From Gemmatimonadota bacterium (GTDB lineage Bacteria; Gemmatimonadota; Gemmatimonadetes; Longimicrobiales; RSA9), in assembly GCA_007126035.1 (NCBI GenBank), contig SLCC01000176.1, forward strand, positions 1-42,742: a stretch of DNA of 42,742 nucleotides. Reading direction: 5' to 3'. The notes beneath the pieces were generated by a model. The model was not told where the DNA came from and ran no database searches. It saw nothing but the letters and a program-made list of their open reading frames with translations. The first letter of the stretch is position 1. Every line of letters begins with the position of its first letter. Shown here piece by piece: positions 1 through 7,215 of this stretch. The translations under genes were made by a program, and so were the position numbers.

Positions 1-53
1 AGCCAGCGTGGCGTACTACTAGATCTGGTGTCCGCTTGAGTTAAGTACATACC

Positions 54-84
54 CACTTCCCACCAACAGCAGCTGAGGGAAGTG
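54..84 (-). terminator. stem-loop after the GlsB-like gene
   Basis: A perfect 8-bp inverted repeat (CACTTCCC at 54-61, GGGAAGTG at 77-84) with a 15-nt loop lies 27 bases past the stop of the minus-strand gene that ends at 112. It could end that transcript. It lacks a clear U-tract, so it may instead act with Rho or protect the 3' end. Positions 1-53 show nothing I can name. Confidence 0.35.
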
Positions 85-111
85 AGGGCGGCGCGCTGAG
101 TCGCGTGGGTG

Positions 112-381
112 CTACGCAGCCTTCCGGGCGATCAGGTGGTACAGGAAGACGAATAGCAGGCCGCCCAGGACCGCGCCCAGCAGGCCGCCCAGACGGAGTG
201 GCGAGGGATCGTGGGTAACGTAGGCCGCGACGCCCAGCATCCCGCCGATGAAGGCGCCGGTGATGGCGAAGAACAGGCCGAGCCCCAGGGACGTGGCAGG
301 TCCCCGGTAGACCAGCCGGAGCAGGAAGGCGGCGCCGATGCCGAACGCCAGCCAGACCACGAAGCCGATGATGTACGTCAT
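112..381 (-). CDS. GlsB/YeaQ/YmgE-like small membrane protein
   Basis: This 89-residue protein is almost entirely hydrophobic, with about three predicted membrane helices (roughly residues 3-22, 30-53 and 63-84) joined by glycine-rich turns such as GAFIGGMLG and GGLLGAVLGG. That pattern matches the transglycosylase-associated GlsB/YeaQ/YmgE family of stress-related inner-membrane proteins, whose molecular role is unknown. The length fits the family (about 80-90 residues). The gene lies 67 bases downstream of the MFS gene on the same strand. A -10-like TATATC sits just ahead of the ATG, so it could also have its own nearly leaderless transcript. The family call is moderately sure; function is open. 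Confidence 0.6.
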   Translation of the reverse strand: MTYIIGFVVWLAFGIGAAFLLRLVYRGPATSLGLGLFFAITGAFIGGMLGVAAYVTHDPSPLRLGGLLGAVLGGLLFVFLYHLIARKAA

Positions 382-448
382 GGGCAGCGGATATACACTG
401 CCCCGGTGGCGGCCGCAAGCATGCGGGGTTTCCGTGCGCCGTGAAGTT

Positions 449-1693
449 TCAGGCGGCCACGTCGTCTGGCGGTGGTGTCCGAACCCGCGGCGGCCGGGAG
501 ATGGAGGGCTGGCGGAGCCACAGGGACATGATGGCGGCGATCAGGACCAGTGCCGCGCCCACGAAGAAGGGCGTGTTGATGTGGATGGCGCCGAAGAGGG
601 CGCCGGCCCAGATGGGGCCCAGGACCCGGCCGACTCCGCCCACCACTTGCTGGCCGCTCAGGATGGAGCCTTGCGAGTCCACGTCGGTCTCCAGCGAGAC
701 CAGGGTGACCAGAGACGGGAACGTCAGTCCGGCTGCCAGCGCCCAGAACGGTACCAGGACGTACATCAGCGCCGGGTCCTGGATCAGGGGTATGACGAAG
801 AGGGTGAGGGCGAGGGCCACGGTCCCCACCTGGACGATGCGCAGCTCTCCGGCCTGTCGCACCAACCAGCCGACCAGCAGGCCTCGGACGATGGCGGTGG
901 TTCCACCGGCCAGGGCGAACAGGATGCCCATGTCCATGGCCGTCATACCGAAGGCCCGGTCGCCGTAGAGGGCCAGCACCGCCGTCATGGCGGTGAAGGA
1001 CATGATGCAGAGGAAGTATACCGGCAGCAGGAGCGAGAACGGGTAGCTGGACAGCGTCCTCAGCCAGCTGCCCAGCGTTGCCGCCTGTGACACGCCGGCG
1101 CCGACGACGGGGGCGGCGCCCCGCTGCCTCGACTCGGGCAGGAAGAAGAGTGCAGCCACGCCGTTCGCCGCGCACAGCCCCGCCGCGATGAATCCCGGCA
1201 CGTGATAGCCGAACCCGCTGAAGTATCCGCCGATGGCCGGACCGAAGAGGATGCCCAGACCGGAGGCCGCGCCCAACAGGCTGAGCCCGTGGGCACGCCT
1301 GTCAGGAGCAGTCGAATCAGCGACGTATGCCTGCGCCACGGATATGGTACCGCCCGCGGCGCCGGCGGCGATACGGGAGATGAACAGCACCGCCAGGGAC
1401 TGGGCCAGGCCGAAGATCAGGTAGGAAACGGCAGAAGCGAAGAGGCTGGCAACGATGAACGGCCTGCGGCCCAGTCGGTCCGACAGCCGGCCCCAGACAG
1501 GCACGGCCATGAACTGCATGGCGGCAAAAGACGCGATGAGGAGCGTCACCTGGAGCGGCGTCGCCCCGAACTCCTCGGCGTAGAACGGGAGCAGAGGCAG
1601 GACGATACCGAACCCGACCATGTCCACCAGGACCGACAGGAACAGGATCGCCAGGCGCGACGAACTCCTATGGCCGGTCGGATCCTGCGCCAC
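449..1693 (-). CDS. MFS transporter, DHA1 (TetA-like) drug:proton antiporter type
   Basis: A 414-residue protein with 12 predicted membrane helices. The first helix (DMVGFGIVLPLLPFYAEE) is typical of the TetA/DHA1 group. Motif A is present between helices 2 and 3 as GRLSDRLGRRPF, and the antiporter motif C appears in helix 5 as GAASGLGILFGPAIGG. Both fit a proton-driven exporter of small molecules or drugs in the inner membrane. The substrate cannot be read from sequence, and DHA1 proteins range from tetracycline exporters to metabolite exporters. The start is GTG at 1693, with no strong Shine-Dalgarno sequence. It is divergent from the diguanylate cyclase gene, with only 109 bases between them. 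Confidence 0.85.
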   Translation of the reverse strand: MAQDPTGHRSSSRLAILFLSVLVDMVGFGIVLPLLPFYAEEFGATPLQVTLLIASFAAMQFMAVPVWGRLSDRLGRRPFIVASLFASAVSYLIFGLAQSLAVLFISRIAAGAAGGTISVAQAYVADSTAPDRRAHGLSLLGAASGLGILFGPAIGGYFSGFGYHVPGFIAAGLCAANGVAALFFLPESRQRGAAPVVGAGVSQAATLGSWLRTLSSYPFSLLLPVYFLCIMSFTAMTAVLALYGDRAFGMTAMDMGILFALAGGTTAIVRGLLVGWLVRQAGELRIVQVGTVALALTLFVIPLIQDPALMYVLVPFWALAAGLTFPSLVTLVSLETDVDSQGSILSGQQVVGGVGRVLGPIWAGALFGAIHINTPFFVGAALVLIAAIMSLWLRQPSISRPPRVRTPPPDDVAA

Positions 1694-1704
1694 GGGATGC
1701 TTGA

Positions 1705-1733
1705 GTTATGCCTGATCGGCAATTACGTTGCAA
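1705..1733 (-). promoter_or_regulatory. candidate sigma70-like promoter for the MFS gene
   Basis: On the minus strand, TTGCAA (1733-1728) is followed after exactly 17 bases by CATAAC (1710-1705). TTGCAA is its own reverse complement and is also the -35 of the plus-strand candidate. The predicted transcript would start only a few bases before the GTG at 1693. This is a pattern match only. Confidence 0.25.
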
Positions 1734-1756
1734 CTCTTGACCATTGGTGCTATTGA
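1728..1756 (+). promoter_or_regulatory. candidate sigma70-like promoter for the GGDEF gene
   Basis: TTGCAA at 1728-1733 and TATTGA at 1751-1756 are separated by 17 bases and lie 47 bases before the ATG at 1803. The spacing is ideal and the region is richer in A+T than the flanking genes. The -35 box is palindromic and shared with the opposite-strand candidate. Confidence 0.35.
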
Positions 1757-1802
1757 AGGCGCCGCCGCTCCCGGCCATTCAGGCCTGCATCACCCAACAT
1801 AA

Positions 1803-3287
1803 ATGCCGCGCGTACAGACAGAGACGCAACCGAGCCTCCAGGAGCGCTACCGCGTGCTCCTGGACATAGGCCGGGTCCTGGCCGGTACGCACGAGCCGGA
1901 TGAGCTGTATCAGACCATATACGAGCAGGCATCCCGGGTCATCGAGACCACGGGCTTCTATATCTCCCTCCACGACCCGGAGCAGGACCAGGGCACGGTC
2001 GTCTTCCTCGCCGACCGGGGACGGATCGAGAGGCCGGGGATAACGTACCGGGGCCCGGTCATCCGCGCTATCGAATCAGCCAGATCGAGCGCCTCTGCGC
2101 GACGGAAACGAAAGGCCGGTGCGGGCAAGGACGATGGCGCTGGGGAGATGAGGTCGGCCATCGCCGCATCGCTGATCTGGCAGGATCAGTTCCTGGGTGT
2201 GATCAGTGCCCAGAGCGAGACCGTGGATGCCTTCGACGCCTCGGACCTGGGCCTGCTGGTGTCCGTGGCCGACCTGGCCGCCGTGGCCATCTGTAACTCG
2301 CGGGCGATGCGCAGGCTGGATCGGCAGCGGGACGAGTACCAGCAGCTGGAGGAGATCGGCCGAGCCCTCTCCGCATCGCTCGACCTGGAGGAGGTCCTCC
2401 AGCGTGTGGTGAGCGTTACGCGGGAGCTGATGAGCGCCCAGGGCACCTCCGTGTGGCTGCTCCGCCCGGATGGCAAGGCGGAGGTGGCAAGCAGCGCTGG
2501 CGATCCGGCCGTGCCCGTGGGCACCTGCGTCGAGTTGCCCGAGTCGCTCAAGGAGCGTTTCGCCGATTTCCGTGATCCGGTCCTCCTGGACCGAGAAATG
2601 GCCGCCGAGCTCCTGCCGCCACAGCTCCTGGAGCTGTTCCCCGGCCAGTCGGTCATCTCCGTCCCGATGCTGGCCGAGAATGATCTGAGCGGCGTCCTGG
2701 TGGCCAGCCACGCCCAGCAACGCTCCTACGGGCGCCGGGAGGTCCGACTCCTGGAGCGGCTGGCAGTTCGTGCCGCCATCGCCGTCGCCAATGCCAGGCT
2801 CCACGAGAAGGTCCGTCTGCTCTCCCTGACCGACCCCCTCACCGGCCTGCCGAACCGGCGCCAGATGGATATCTTCCTGGAGAAGGAGTTCGCCGCTGCG
2901 GTCCGCGGCCGGCCACTCAGCCTGGTCCTGTTCGATCTGGACGACTTCAAGCGATACAACGATACCGAAGGCCACCAGGTGGGCGACAGGATCCTCAAGC
3001 GCTTCGCCGAAGTACTGACCGAACACACCCGCGCCATGAACCTGGTGGCCCGCTACGGCGGAGACGAGTTCGTCGTCATCCTGTCAGACACTTCCGGCGC
3101 GGGGGCCAGCGCCCATGCCGAACGGGTCATCGACAACGTGCGCCAGGACGCCGCCATGAACGGCATAGGCGCCAGCGCCGGCATCGCCACCTACGAGACG
3201 GACATGGTCGATCCGGACGACCTCATCAGGGCTGCCGACGAGGACCTCTACCGGGCGAAGGCGAAGCGAGCTCGACGGGCTGGATGA
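1803..3287 (+). CDS. GAF-GAF-GGDEF diguanylate cyclase
   Basis: A soluble 494-residue protein with two GAF-type sensor domains (about 10-165 and 185-335), linked by a short coiled segment rich in Gln/Glu/Arg, and a C-terminal GGDEF domain (about 345-490). The active-site motif is intact (G419-G-D-E-F423, in ARYGGDEFVVIL), as is the upstream DxLTGLPNRR helix, so it should make cyclic di-GMP from two GTP. The product-inhibition I-site, normally RxxD five residues before GGDEF, reads R410-A-M-N413 here, so feedback inhibition may be weak. There are no membrane segments, so the GAF domains probably sense a cytoplasmic ligand or redox state. No c-di-GMP effector or EAL domain is in the window. I see no clear ribosome site before the ATG. 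Confidence 0.9.
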   Translation: MPRVQTETQPSLQERYRVLLDIGRVLAGTHEPDELYQTIYEQASRVIETTGFYISLHDPEQDQGTVVFLADRGRIERPGITYRGPVIRAIESARSSASARRKRKAGAGKDDGAGEMRSAIAASLIWQDQFLGVISAQSETVDAFDASDLGLLVSVADLAAVAICNSRAMRRLDRQRDEYQQLEEIGRALSASLDLEEVLQRVVSVTRELMSAQGTSVWLLRPDGKAEVASSAGDPAVPVGTCVELPESLKERFADFRDPVLLDREMAAELLPPQLLELFPGQSVISVPMLAENDLSGVLVASHAQQRSYGRREVRLLERLAVRAAIAVANARLHEKVRLLSLTDPLTGLPNRRQMDIFLEKEFAAAVRGRPLSLVLFDLDDFKRYNDTEGHQVGDRILKRFAEVLTEHTRAMNLVARYGGDEFVVILSDTSGAGASAHAERVIDNVRQDAAMNGIGASAGIATYETDMVDPDDLIRAADEDLYRAKAKRARRAG

Positions 3288-3312
3288 TTGTCCCATCCAG
3301 CCATGGCTTTCA

Positions 3313-3326
3313 GGCGCGGCCGCGCC
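3313..3326 (+). terminator. 14-nt GC palindrome after the GGDEF gene
   Basis: A perfect 14-base palindrome of G and C sits 25 bases after the GGDEF stop and is followed by AATCTT. It could form a short hairpin that ends the cyclase transcript. It lies just before the preferred ATG (3338) of the next gene and favours that start over the upstream ATG at 3284. Confidence 0.3.
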
Positions 3327-3337
3327 AATCTTACAGT

Positions 3338-3988
3338 ATGAACAACCTCGATATCCGGCCTACGGGAGTGCGGGAGTCCCGGCAAGCCTATCAATCCGGC
3401 AACCTGGAGCCGGAGCGGTTCCCGGGCGAGCTGGTGCTCCGGGACCTCCGGGCCGCCCGGTCGGGCCAGGACGCCGCTTGCATCCTGGCCCGCTACGCCG
3501 TCCTCCGGGCCTGGCTCGTGGGCTCGTCTCATGGCGCTGGGTGGGTGTCCGACGTCGCTGTGGACGAGATGTTCTTCACTCACGCCCGGTCGGGGGCCCA
3601 TGCCCTCCTGGACGCGACGCCCGCCGGGTGGGCGGAGCGCCCCTTCCTCCAGCACCTGCTCGAGTTGGCCGGGACCGATCCCACTGCTGGCCAGGTGGAT
3701 CCCGGTGCAGCCGGACCGCCGGCCACGCCCCCTGCGCCCTGGGACCTCCTGTCCCGGGCGATGACGCTTGCGGAAGAGGCCAAGCACCTGCATGGGGCGC
3801 TGGCACTGGGAGTGGCTGCCTGGACGGCCGCGCTCCACCACCGGCAGTTCGGTGCCGCGGCGGAGTCGGCAGAGCGGGTTGCGGGCCTGCTGGAGCGACG
3901 GGGTGACGGGAACCCGGCCCGACGCTGGCGGCGAGTGGCGGCGGGGCTGGCGAGTCGAGCGCCGCGGCCTGGCCATCCGTCCGGCTGA
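3338..3988 (+). CDS. unknown helical protein
   Basis: A 216-residue protein that I do not recognise. It is rich in Ala, Arg and Gly, without a signal peptide or membrane helix. The C-terminal half (about 140-195) is strongly helical with paired amphipathic segments (EEAKHLHGALALGVAAW, then FGAAAESAERVAGLLERR), reminiscent of a TPR-like helical hairpin. The middle is Pro/Gly-rich. An in-frame ATG at 3284 overlaps the cyclase stop (ATGA) and would add 18 residues. I prefer 3338 because the added residues look unlike a protein N-terminus and a GC hairpin lies between. Its stop overlaps the next gene's start as TGATG, so the two are probably co-translated. Confidence 0.55.
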   Translation: MNNLDIRPTGVRESRQAYQSGNLEPERFPGELVLRDLRAARSGQDAACILARYAVLRAWLVGSSHGAGWVSDVAVDEMFFTHARSGAHALLDATPAGWAERPFLQHLLELAGTDPTAGQVDPGAAGPPATPPAPWDLLSRAMTLAEEAKHLHGALALGVAAWTAALHHRQFGAAAESAERVAGLLERRGDGNPARRWRRVAAGLASRAPRPGHPSG

Positions 3989-4224
3989 TGCAGGCATTCA
4001 ATGCGAAGCAGCGTCGTGAGCTGGCCCGTATCGTCCGGGGCGGAGGTAGTCCAGCGTGCCCGGGGTGCGGTGAGGAGCTGGAGGCGCGGCCGGTGGCGCC
4101 ACCGCCGAGCGTGTCCTACGTGCGGCGTCGGGTCTGGCTGGTGTGTCCTCGCTGCAAGCGCACCGCCACCGTCGAGCTCAGAGGGGGCGAGCCACCATCA
4201 GGCCGTCCTGGCCGTCGATCCTGA
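3988..4224 (+). CDS. small zinc-ribbon protein
   Basis: A 78-residue protein with two CPxC knuckles, C24-P-G-C27 and C53-P-R-C56, about 26 residues apart: the layout of a single zinc ribbon. The N-terminal part is basic and the C-terminus is Pro/Arg/Gly-rich. A role in nucleic-acid or protein binding is possible but not shown. It starts one base inside the stop of the preceding gene (TGATG). Its last 47 bases overlap the 3' end of the convergent DUF1460 gene, so its C-terminal tail is constrained by that gene and may be fortuitous. Confidence 0.55.
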   Translation: MQAFNAKQRRELARIVRGGGSPACPGCGEELEARPVAPPPSVSYVRRRVWLVCPRCKRTATVELRGGEPPSGRPGRRS

Positions 4225-5182
4225 GTATGCGCTGGGCCAGCGGCAGCTCGCTGATCTCCAGGGAGCGGCCCACCAGGGGCGCGTGCATCAGGTGTAGCCG
4301 GCCGTCGATCCAGATGGCGAATCCGGTATGGGCGATGTCGAGCCCCCGGACGGTGCTGGTGGTGGCGATCACGTCGCCGTTCCGGATCCCGTCGGCCACC
4401 GCACCGATCTCCCGCTGGGGGATGGCGTGACGGGGGCGAGCTGAAAGGCGCTCCTCTACGGCCCTCATCTCCTCGACGAATGCCGGCTCCTCGACCAGCT
4501 TTGGATAGAGCTCGGCGTTGCTGGACATGAAGTTGACCGGCTCCACCACCTGCCGGCCGCCGAGCTCCCGGGTCATGTCGCGGACCAGGCCCATGTCCTG
4601 GTTGTCGGCGATCCAGTCGCTGAAGTAGTGGAGCCGGCTGGGATAGCCGTTCAGCCGGCCCTGCCGGTAACGGATCAGCCTCAGCTCCTCGGTGAAGTCG
4701 GCGAAGCTGTCGCGGCCGTCTCGGATCATCCGGGCCAGCGCCAGCACGCTTTCCACGTAGGTCACGCAGTCGAACTCCCGCAGGTTGACCACGACCCGCT
4801 CGGCCCCAGGCAGCTCCAGCGTCTGGGGCGTGTACGGCCAGCCCACGAACGGCCGTCCCACCTGCACCACGATCTCGCCGATGGATAGTGTGTCGAGCCG
4901 CCGGGCAGCCGCCCGGTCCATGACCTCCCGGAAGATCTCCAGGTCGCGGGGGGTATACACTACCTCCCGGGCCACCCGCGCATCCGTTGGCGCCTCGCTG
5001 GGTCCGTTGGGCGCGGCGGGCCCGCCCACGACGCCGGTCCGGGGACCCACCTCCTCCAGCGCTTCCGTCTCCACGGGCGGCACGCCTCGCTCTGCCGGGT
5101 CCAGCACCCGGCGGGAGATGAACCACCCCAGCAAGAACAGGAGGATGATGATGGCGATTGCGATTACATGTCTCGTTCCCAT
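4178..5182 (-). CDS. DUF1460 NlpC/P60-fold amidase-like cell-wall protein
   Basis: A 334-residue protein with an N-terminal membrane anchor (about 5-24, IAIAIIILLFLLGWFI), a Pro/Glu-rich spacer, and a DUF1460 domain (about 70-330). DUF1460 is an N-acetylmuramoyl-L-alanine amidase-like family of the NlpC/P60 fold. The expected catalytic cysteine is C139 in the family context REFDCVTYVES, and the likely partner is H285 in LDIAHTGFAIW. It should cut or trim peptidoglycan peptides on the outer face of the inner membrane. A Shine-Dalgarno-like AGGA lies six bases before the ATG. It is the last gene of the minus-strand run and starts 8 bases after the esterase stop. Its 3' end overlaps the opposing zinc-ribbon gene. 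Confidence 0.8.
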   Translation of the reverse strand: MGTRHVIAIAIIILLFLLGWFISRRVLDPAERGVPPVETEALEEVGPRTGVVGGPAAPNGPSEAPTDARVAREVVYTPRDLEIFREVMDRAAARRLDTLSIGEIVVQVGRPFVGWPYTPQTLELPGAERVVVNLREFDCVTYVESVLALARMIRDGRDSFADFTEELRLIRYRQGRLNGYPSRLHYFSDWIADNQDMGLVRDMTRELGGRQVVEPVNFMSSNAELYPKLVEEPAFVEEMRAVEERLSARPRHAIPQREIGAVADGIRNGDVIATTSTVRGLDIAHTGFAIWIDGRLHLMHAPLVGRSLEISELPLAQRILRIDGQDGLMVARPL

Positions 5183-5190
5183 GGTCGTTC

Positions 5191-5850
5191 CTACGCTTCC
5201 GAGACCACTCGTTCGAGCCAGGCCACGGCGTCCCTTATCTCATCCGGGGATATGGCGTGGCCGATGGGGTAGTCGCGCGCTTCCAGGTCGGCGCCCGCGT
5301 CGACCAGTGAGCCGCGGCCTCGTCGGGCCAGCTGGTGGGGGATGGCCGGGTCGTGGAGGCCATGGCCCCAGAAGAAGGAGGTGCCACGTACGTTGGCCGG
5401 GGTGACCGATACGTCCGGGTGACGGGGCAGGAATCCGCTGAAGTTGAGCACTCCTGCCACGCTGCCCGGCCGGCGCAGGGCCCAGCCCATGCTCATGGTT
5501 CCGCCCTGGGAGAACCCGCCCAGGACGACCGGTCCAGGCTGGTAGCCCAGGCGGGTGGGCAGGTCGTCGAGGATACCGTCCACTATCTTCTGCGCGGACC
5601 GGAACGTCTCCACCCCGGGCCGGTCATCGCCCTCGTAGCGGTACCAGGCCCGGCCGGGACCGTAACCCCACTCGGCAGCCGCGAACGGGGCCTTCGGCAG
5701 GATCAATGTGTAACCGTCGGGCAACCACCTCCGCAGGCTGACCAGGTCGGACGGGTCTGCGCCCCGCCCGTGCATCAGGATCACCACGGGTGCGCCATCG
5801 GTCACATGCGCCGGGTCCAGGACCCGCGCCTCGGCATGTCCAGTCGTCAT
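5191..5850 (-). CDS. phospholipase/carboxylesterase family alpha/beta hydrolase
   Basis: A compact 219-residue alpha/beta hydrolase of the Abhydrolase_2 (carboxylesterase) type. The nucleophile elbow is GGFSQGG with S114. The acid is D167 (HGLHDPAIP) and the base H198 (YPIGHAIS), giving a complete triad. An HGRGADPSDL segment near residue 27 forms the oxyanion region. There is no signal peptide, so it is probably cytoplasmic and acts on acyl esters; the natural substrate is unknown. Its ATG overlaps the stop of the L,D-transpeptidase gene as ATGA, which implies translational coupling. Confidence 0.85.
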   Translation of the reverse strand: MTTGHAEARVLDPAHVTDGAPVVILMHGRGADPSDLVSLRRWLPDGYTLILPKAPFAAAEWGYGPGRAWYRYEGDDRPGVETFRSAQKIVDGILDDLPTRLGYQPGPVVLGGFSQGGTMSMGWALRRPGSVAGVLNFSGFLPRHPDVSVTPANVRGTSFFWGHGLHDPAIPHQLARRGRGSLVDAGADLEARDYPIGHAISPDEIRDAVAWLERVVSEA

Positions 5851-7151
5851 CGATCTGCTCCTTCATGCCACCCTCCGCGCCCACCGGCTCCGCCCTCGTC
5901 GACGGCCCGGTCTCCGTCGACGTGAAGGAATTCGACCACGGTCCCTTCAGGGACGCGGCGACCGAGGAACGCCGCGTCCCAGTTGGTCAAGCGCACGCAG
6001 CCCGCGGACGTGGCGTATCCTATGGTTTCCGGGGCCCGCGTACCGTGGATACCGTAATGCGGCTTGGATAGTGCCATCCAGACCACGCCCACATCGTTGT
6101 TGGGGCCGGCGGGGATGATGGCGTCCTCGTCGTCCGGGTCAACGTCGGGGAGCAGGTCTGGCTGGTAGTGCCACTCGGGGTGGAAGGTGACGGACTCCAC
6201 CACGTGCTCGCCTTCCGGCGACGGCGAATAGTCGGTGCCCAGGGTGGAAGGGAAGTGGTACAGGATGTTCCCTGCCCCGTCCAGCGCATGGAGGTAGTGA
6301 CCGCCCACGGAGATCCGGATCCGCCGCACGTCGTTGTCGGCGCTGTGGGCGCCCTCGGGAAGATCGTCCAGGTGGAAGCGCTGCACTGCCGGGACATAGA
6401 GCATCTCACCGGCGGCCACCACGTTCAGGTCCACGCCCGGGTTCAACTGCTCGAGGAGCTCCGGTGAGCTGTGGAACACTTCACCCAGCTTCTCACGGAG
6501 GGACTCGTAGCACAGGCAGTCCAGCTCGGCCCGCTCGTAGATGTCGTCCGGGACGGAGACGAATGGACCGGCCACGTCACGATCGGTGAGCCGGTGGTGC
6601 CGTACCTGCTCGGCGCCCCCGCGGCGCATGAGGGTGTCCAAAGTGGCCCGGTCCACCTCCCCGGTGGCGGGCAGATCGTTGGTCTGCTGGAACCAGTAGA
6701 CCGCCTTCTCCGTATTCTTGCCCCAGAACCCGTCGATGATCCCCGGTGAGAAGCGGGCCTGGTTCAGGAGGATCTGTATCTTCGCCACCGACGGCCCCTG
6801 CACATCCCCGGACAGGGGCAGCGCCGGCTCGGCGTTGATCCGTTCCCCACTGATCTCATCCCACGATTCGTCGTCGGCTGCGTTTGCGGGCCGGCGGCGG
6901 TCCGCCGGTGACCCTTCACCGTCCCGGTCGACCCACCGTCGCCAGGAATCGTCGAGCCGACCGGCCTCCAGCTCCTCGGGAGACAGCTCGGCCCGGCCGC
7001 TGGCGATGGCTGTGGCCAGGTCCTCCCGCTCCTGAGCCGTTAGCGCGGGCTCAGCGGTGGCATCGGGCGGCGCGTCGCGGTCGCCCGGCTCACAGGCCAT
7101 GGTCCAGAAAACGCTCGCCACGACGAGCATCCACGCTCTGGTCATCTTCAC
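5847..7151 (-). CDS. L,D-transpeptidase (YkuD) with peptidoglycan-binding domain
   Basis: A 434-residue exported protein. The N-terminus is hydrophobic (about 5-18) and followed by Cys20, a possible but non-ideal lipobox (TMAC). Next come an acidic low-complexity region, a peptidoglycan-binding domain (about 125-185, with IQILLNQARFSPGIIDGFWG), a LysM-like segment (about 205-255), and a YkuD catalytic domain (about 265-415). The catalytic signature is intact: H369 in YGIHGTRAPETIG and C385 in TSAGCVRLTNWD, 16 residues apart. It should form 3-3 cross-links or attach proteins to peptidoglycan in the periplasm. The start is GTG at 7151, or ATG at 7145; the GTG touches the end of a 9-bp hairpin that may control translation. 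Confidence 0.9.
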   Translation of the reverse strand: MKMTRAWMLVVASVFWTMACEPGDRDAPPDATAEPALTAQEREDLATAIASGRAELSPEELEAGRLDDSWRRWVDRDGEGSPADRRRPANAADDESWDEISGERINAEPALPLSGDVQGPSVAKIQILLNQARFSPGIIDGFWGKNTEKAVYWFQQTNDLPATGEVDRATLDTLMRRGGAEQVRHHRLTDRDVAGPFVSVPDDIYERAELDCLCYESLREKLGEVFHSSPELLEQLNPGVDLNVVAAGEMLYVPAVQRFHLDDLPEGAHSADNDVRRIRISVGGHYLHALDGAGNILYHFPSTLGTDYSPSPEGEHVVESVTFHPEWHYQPDLLPDVDPDDEDAIIPAGPNNDVGVVWMALSKPHYGIHGTRAPETIGYATSAGCVRLTNWDAAFLGRRVPEGTVVEFLHVDGDRAVDEGGAGGRGGWHEGADR

Positions 7152-7178
7152 GTCCCGTCGAAGTGATCAACGGGACGT
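7150..7178 (-). promoter_or_regulatory. inverted repeat at the L,D-transpeptidase start
   Basis: A perfect 9-bp inverted repeat (ACGTCCCGT at 7150-7158, ACGGGACGT at 7170-7178) with an 11-nt loop ends at the GTG start of the transpeptidase gene. In RNA it would lock the initiation region; in DNA it could be an operator. A second, 6-bp stem (7180-7185 with 7191-7196) lies next to it. There is no U-tract, so a simple terminator for the S41 gene is less likely. Confidence 0.4.
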
Positions 7179-7215
7179 AACGGGCGCAATGCCCGTGCCC
7201 GATCGCTGCCGCCGA

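Noticed and set aside
41-418. A 125-codon minus frame overlapping the GlsB-like gene
   Set aside because: Arg/Pro/Gly-rich shadow; the GlsB-like frame has clear membrane helices.
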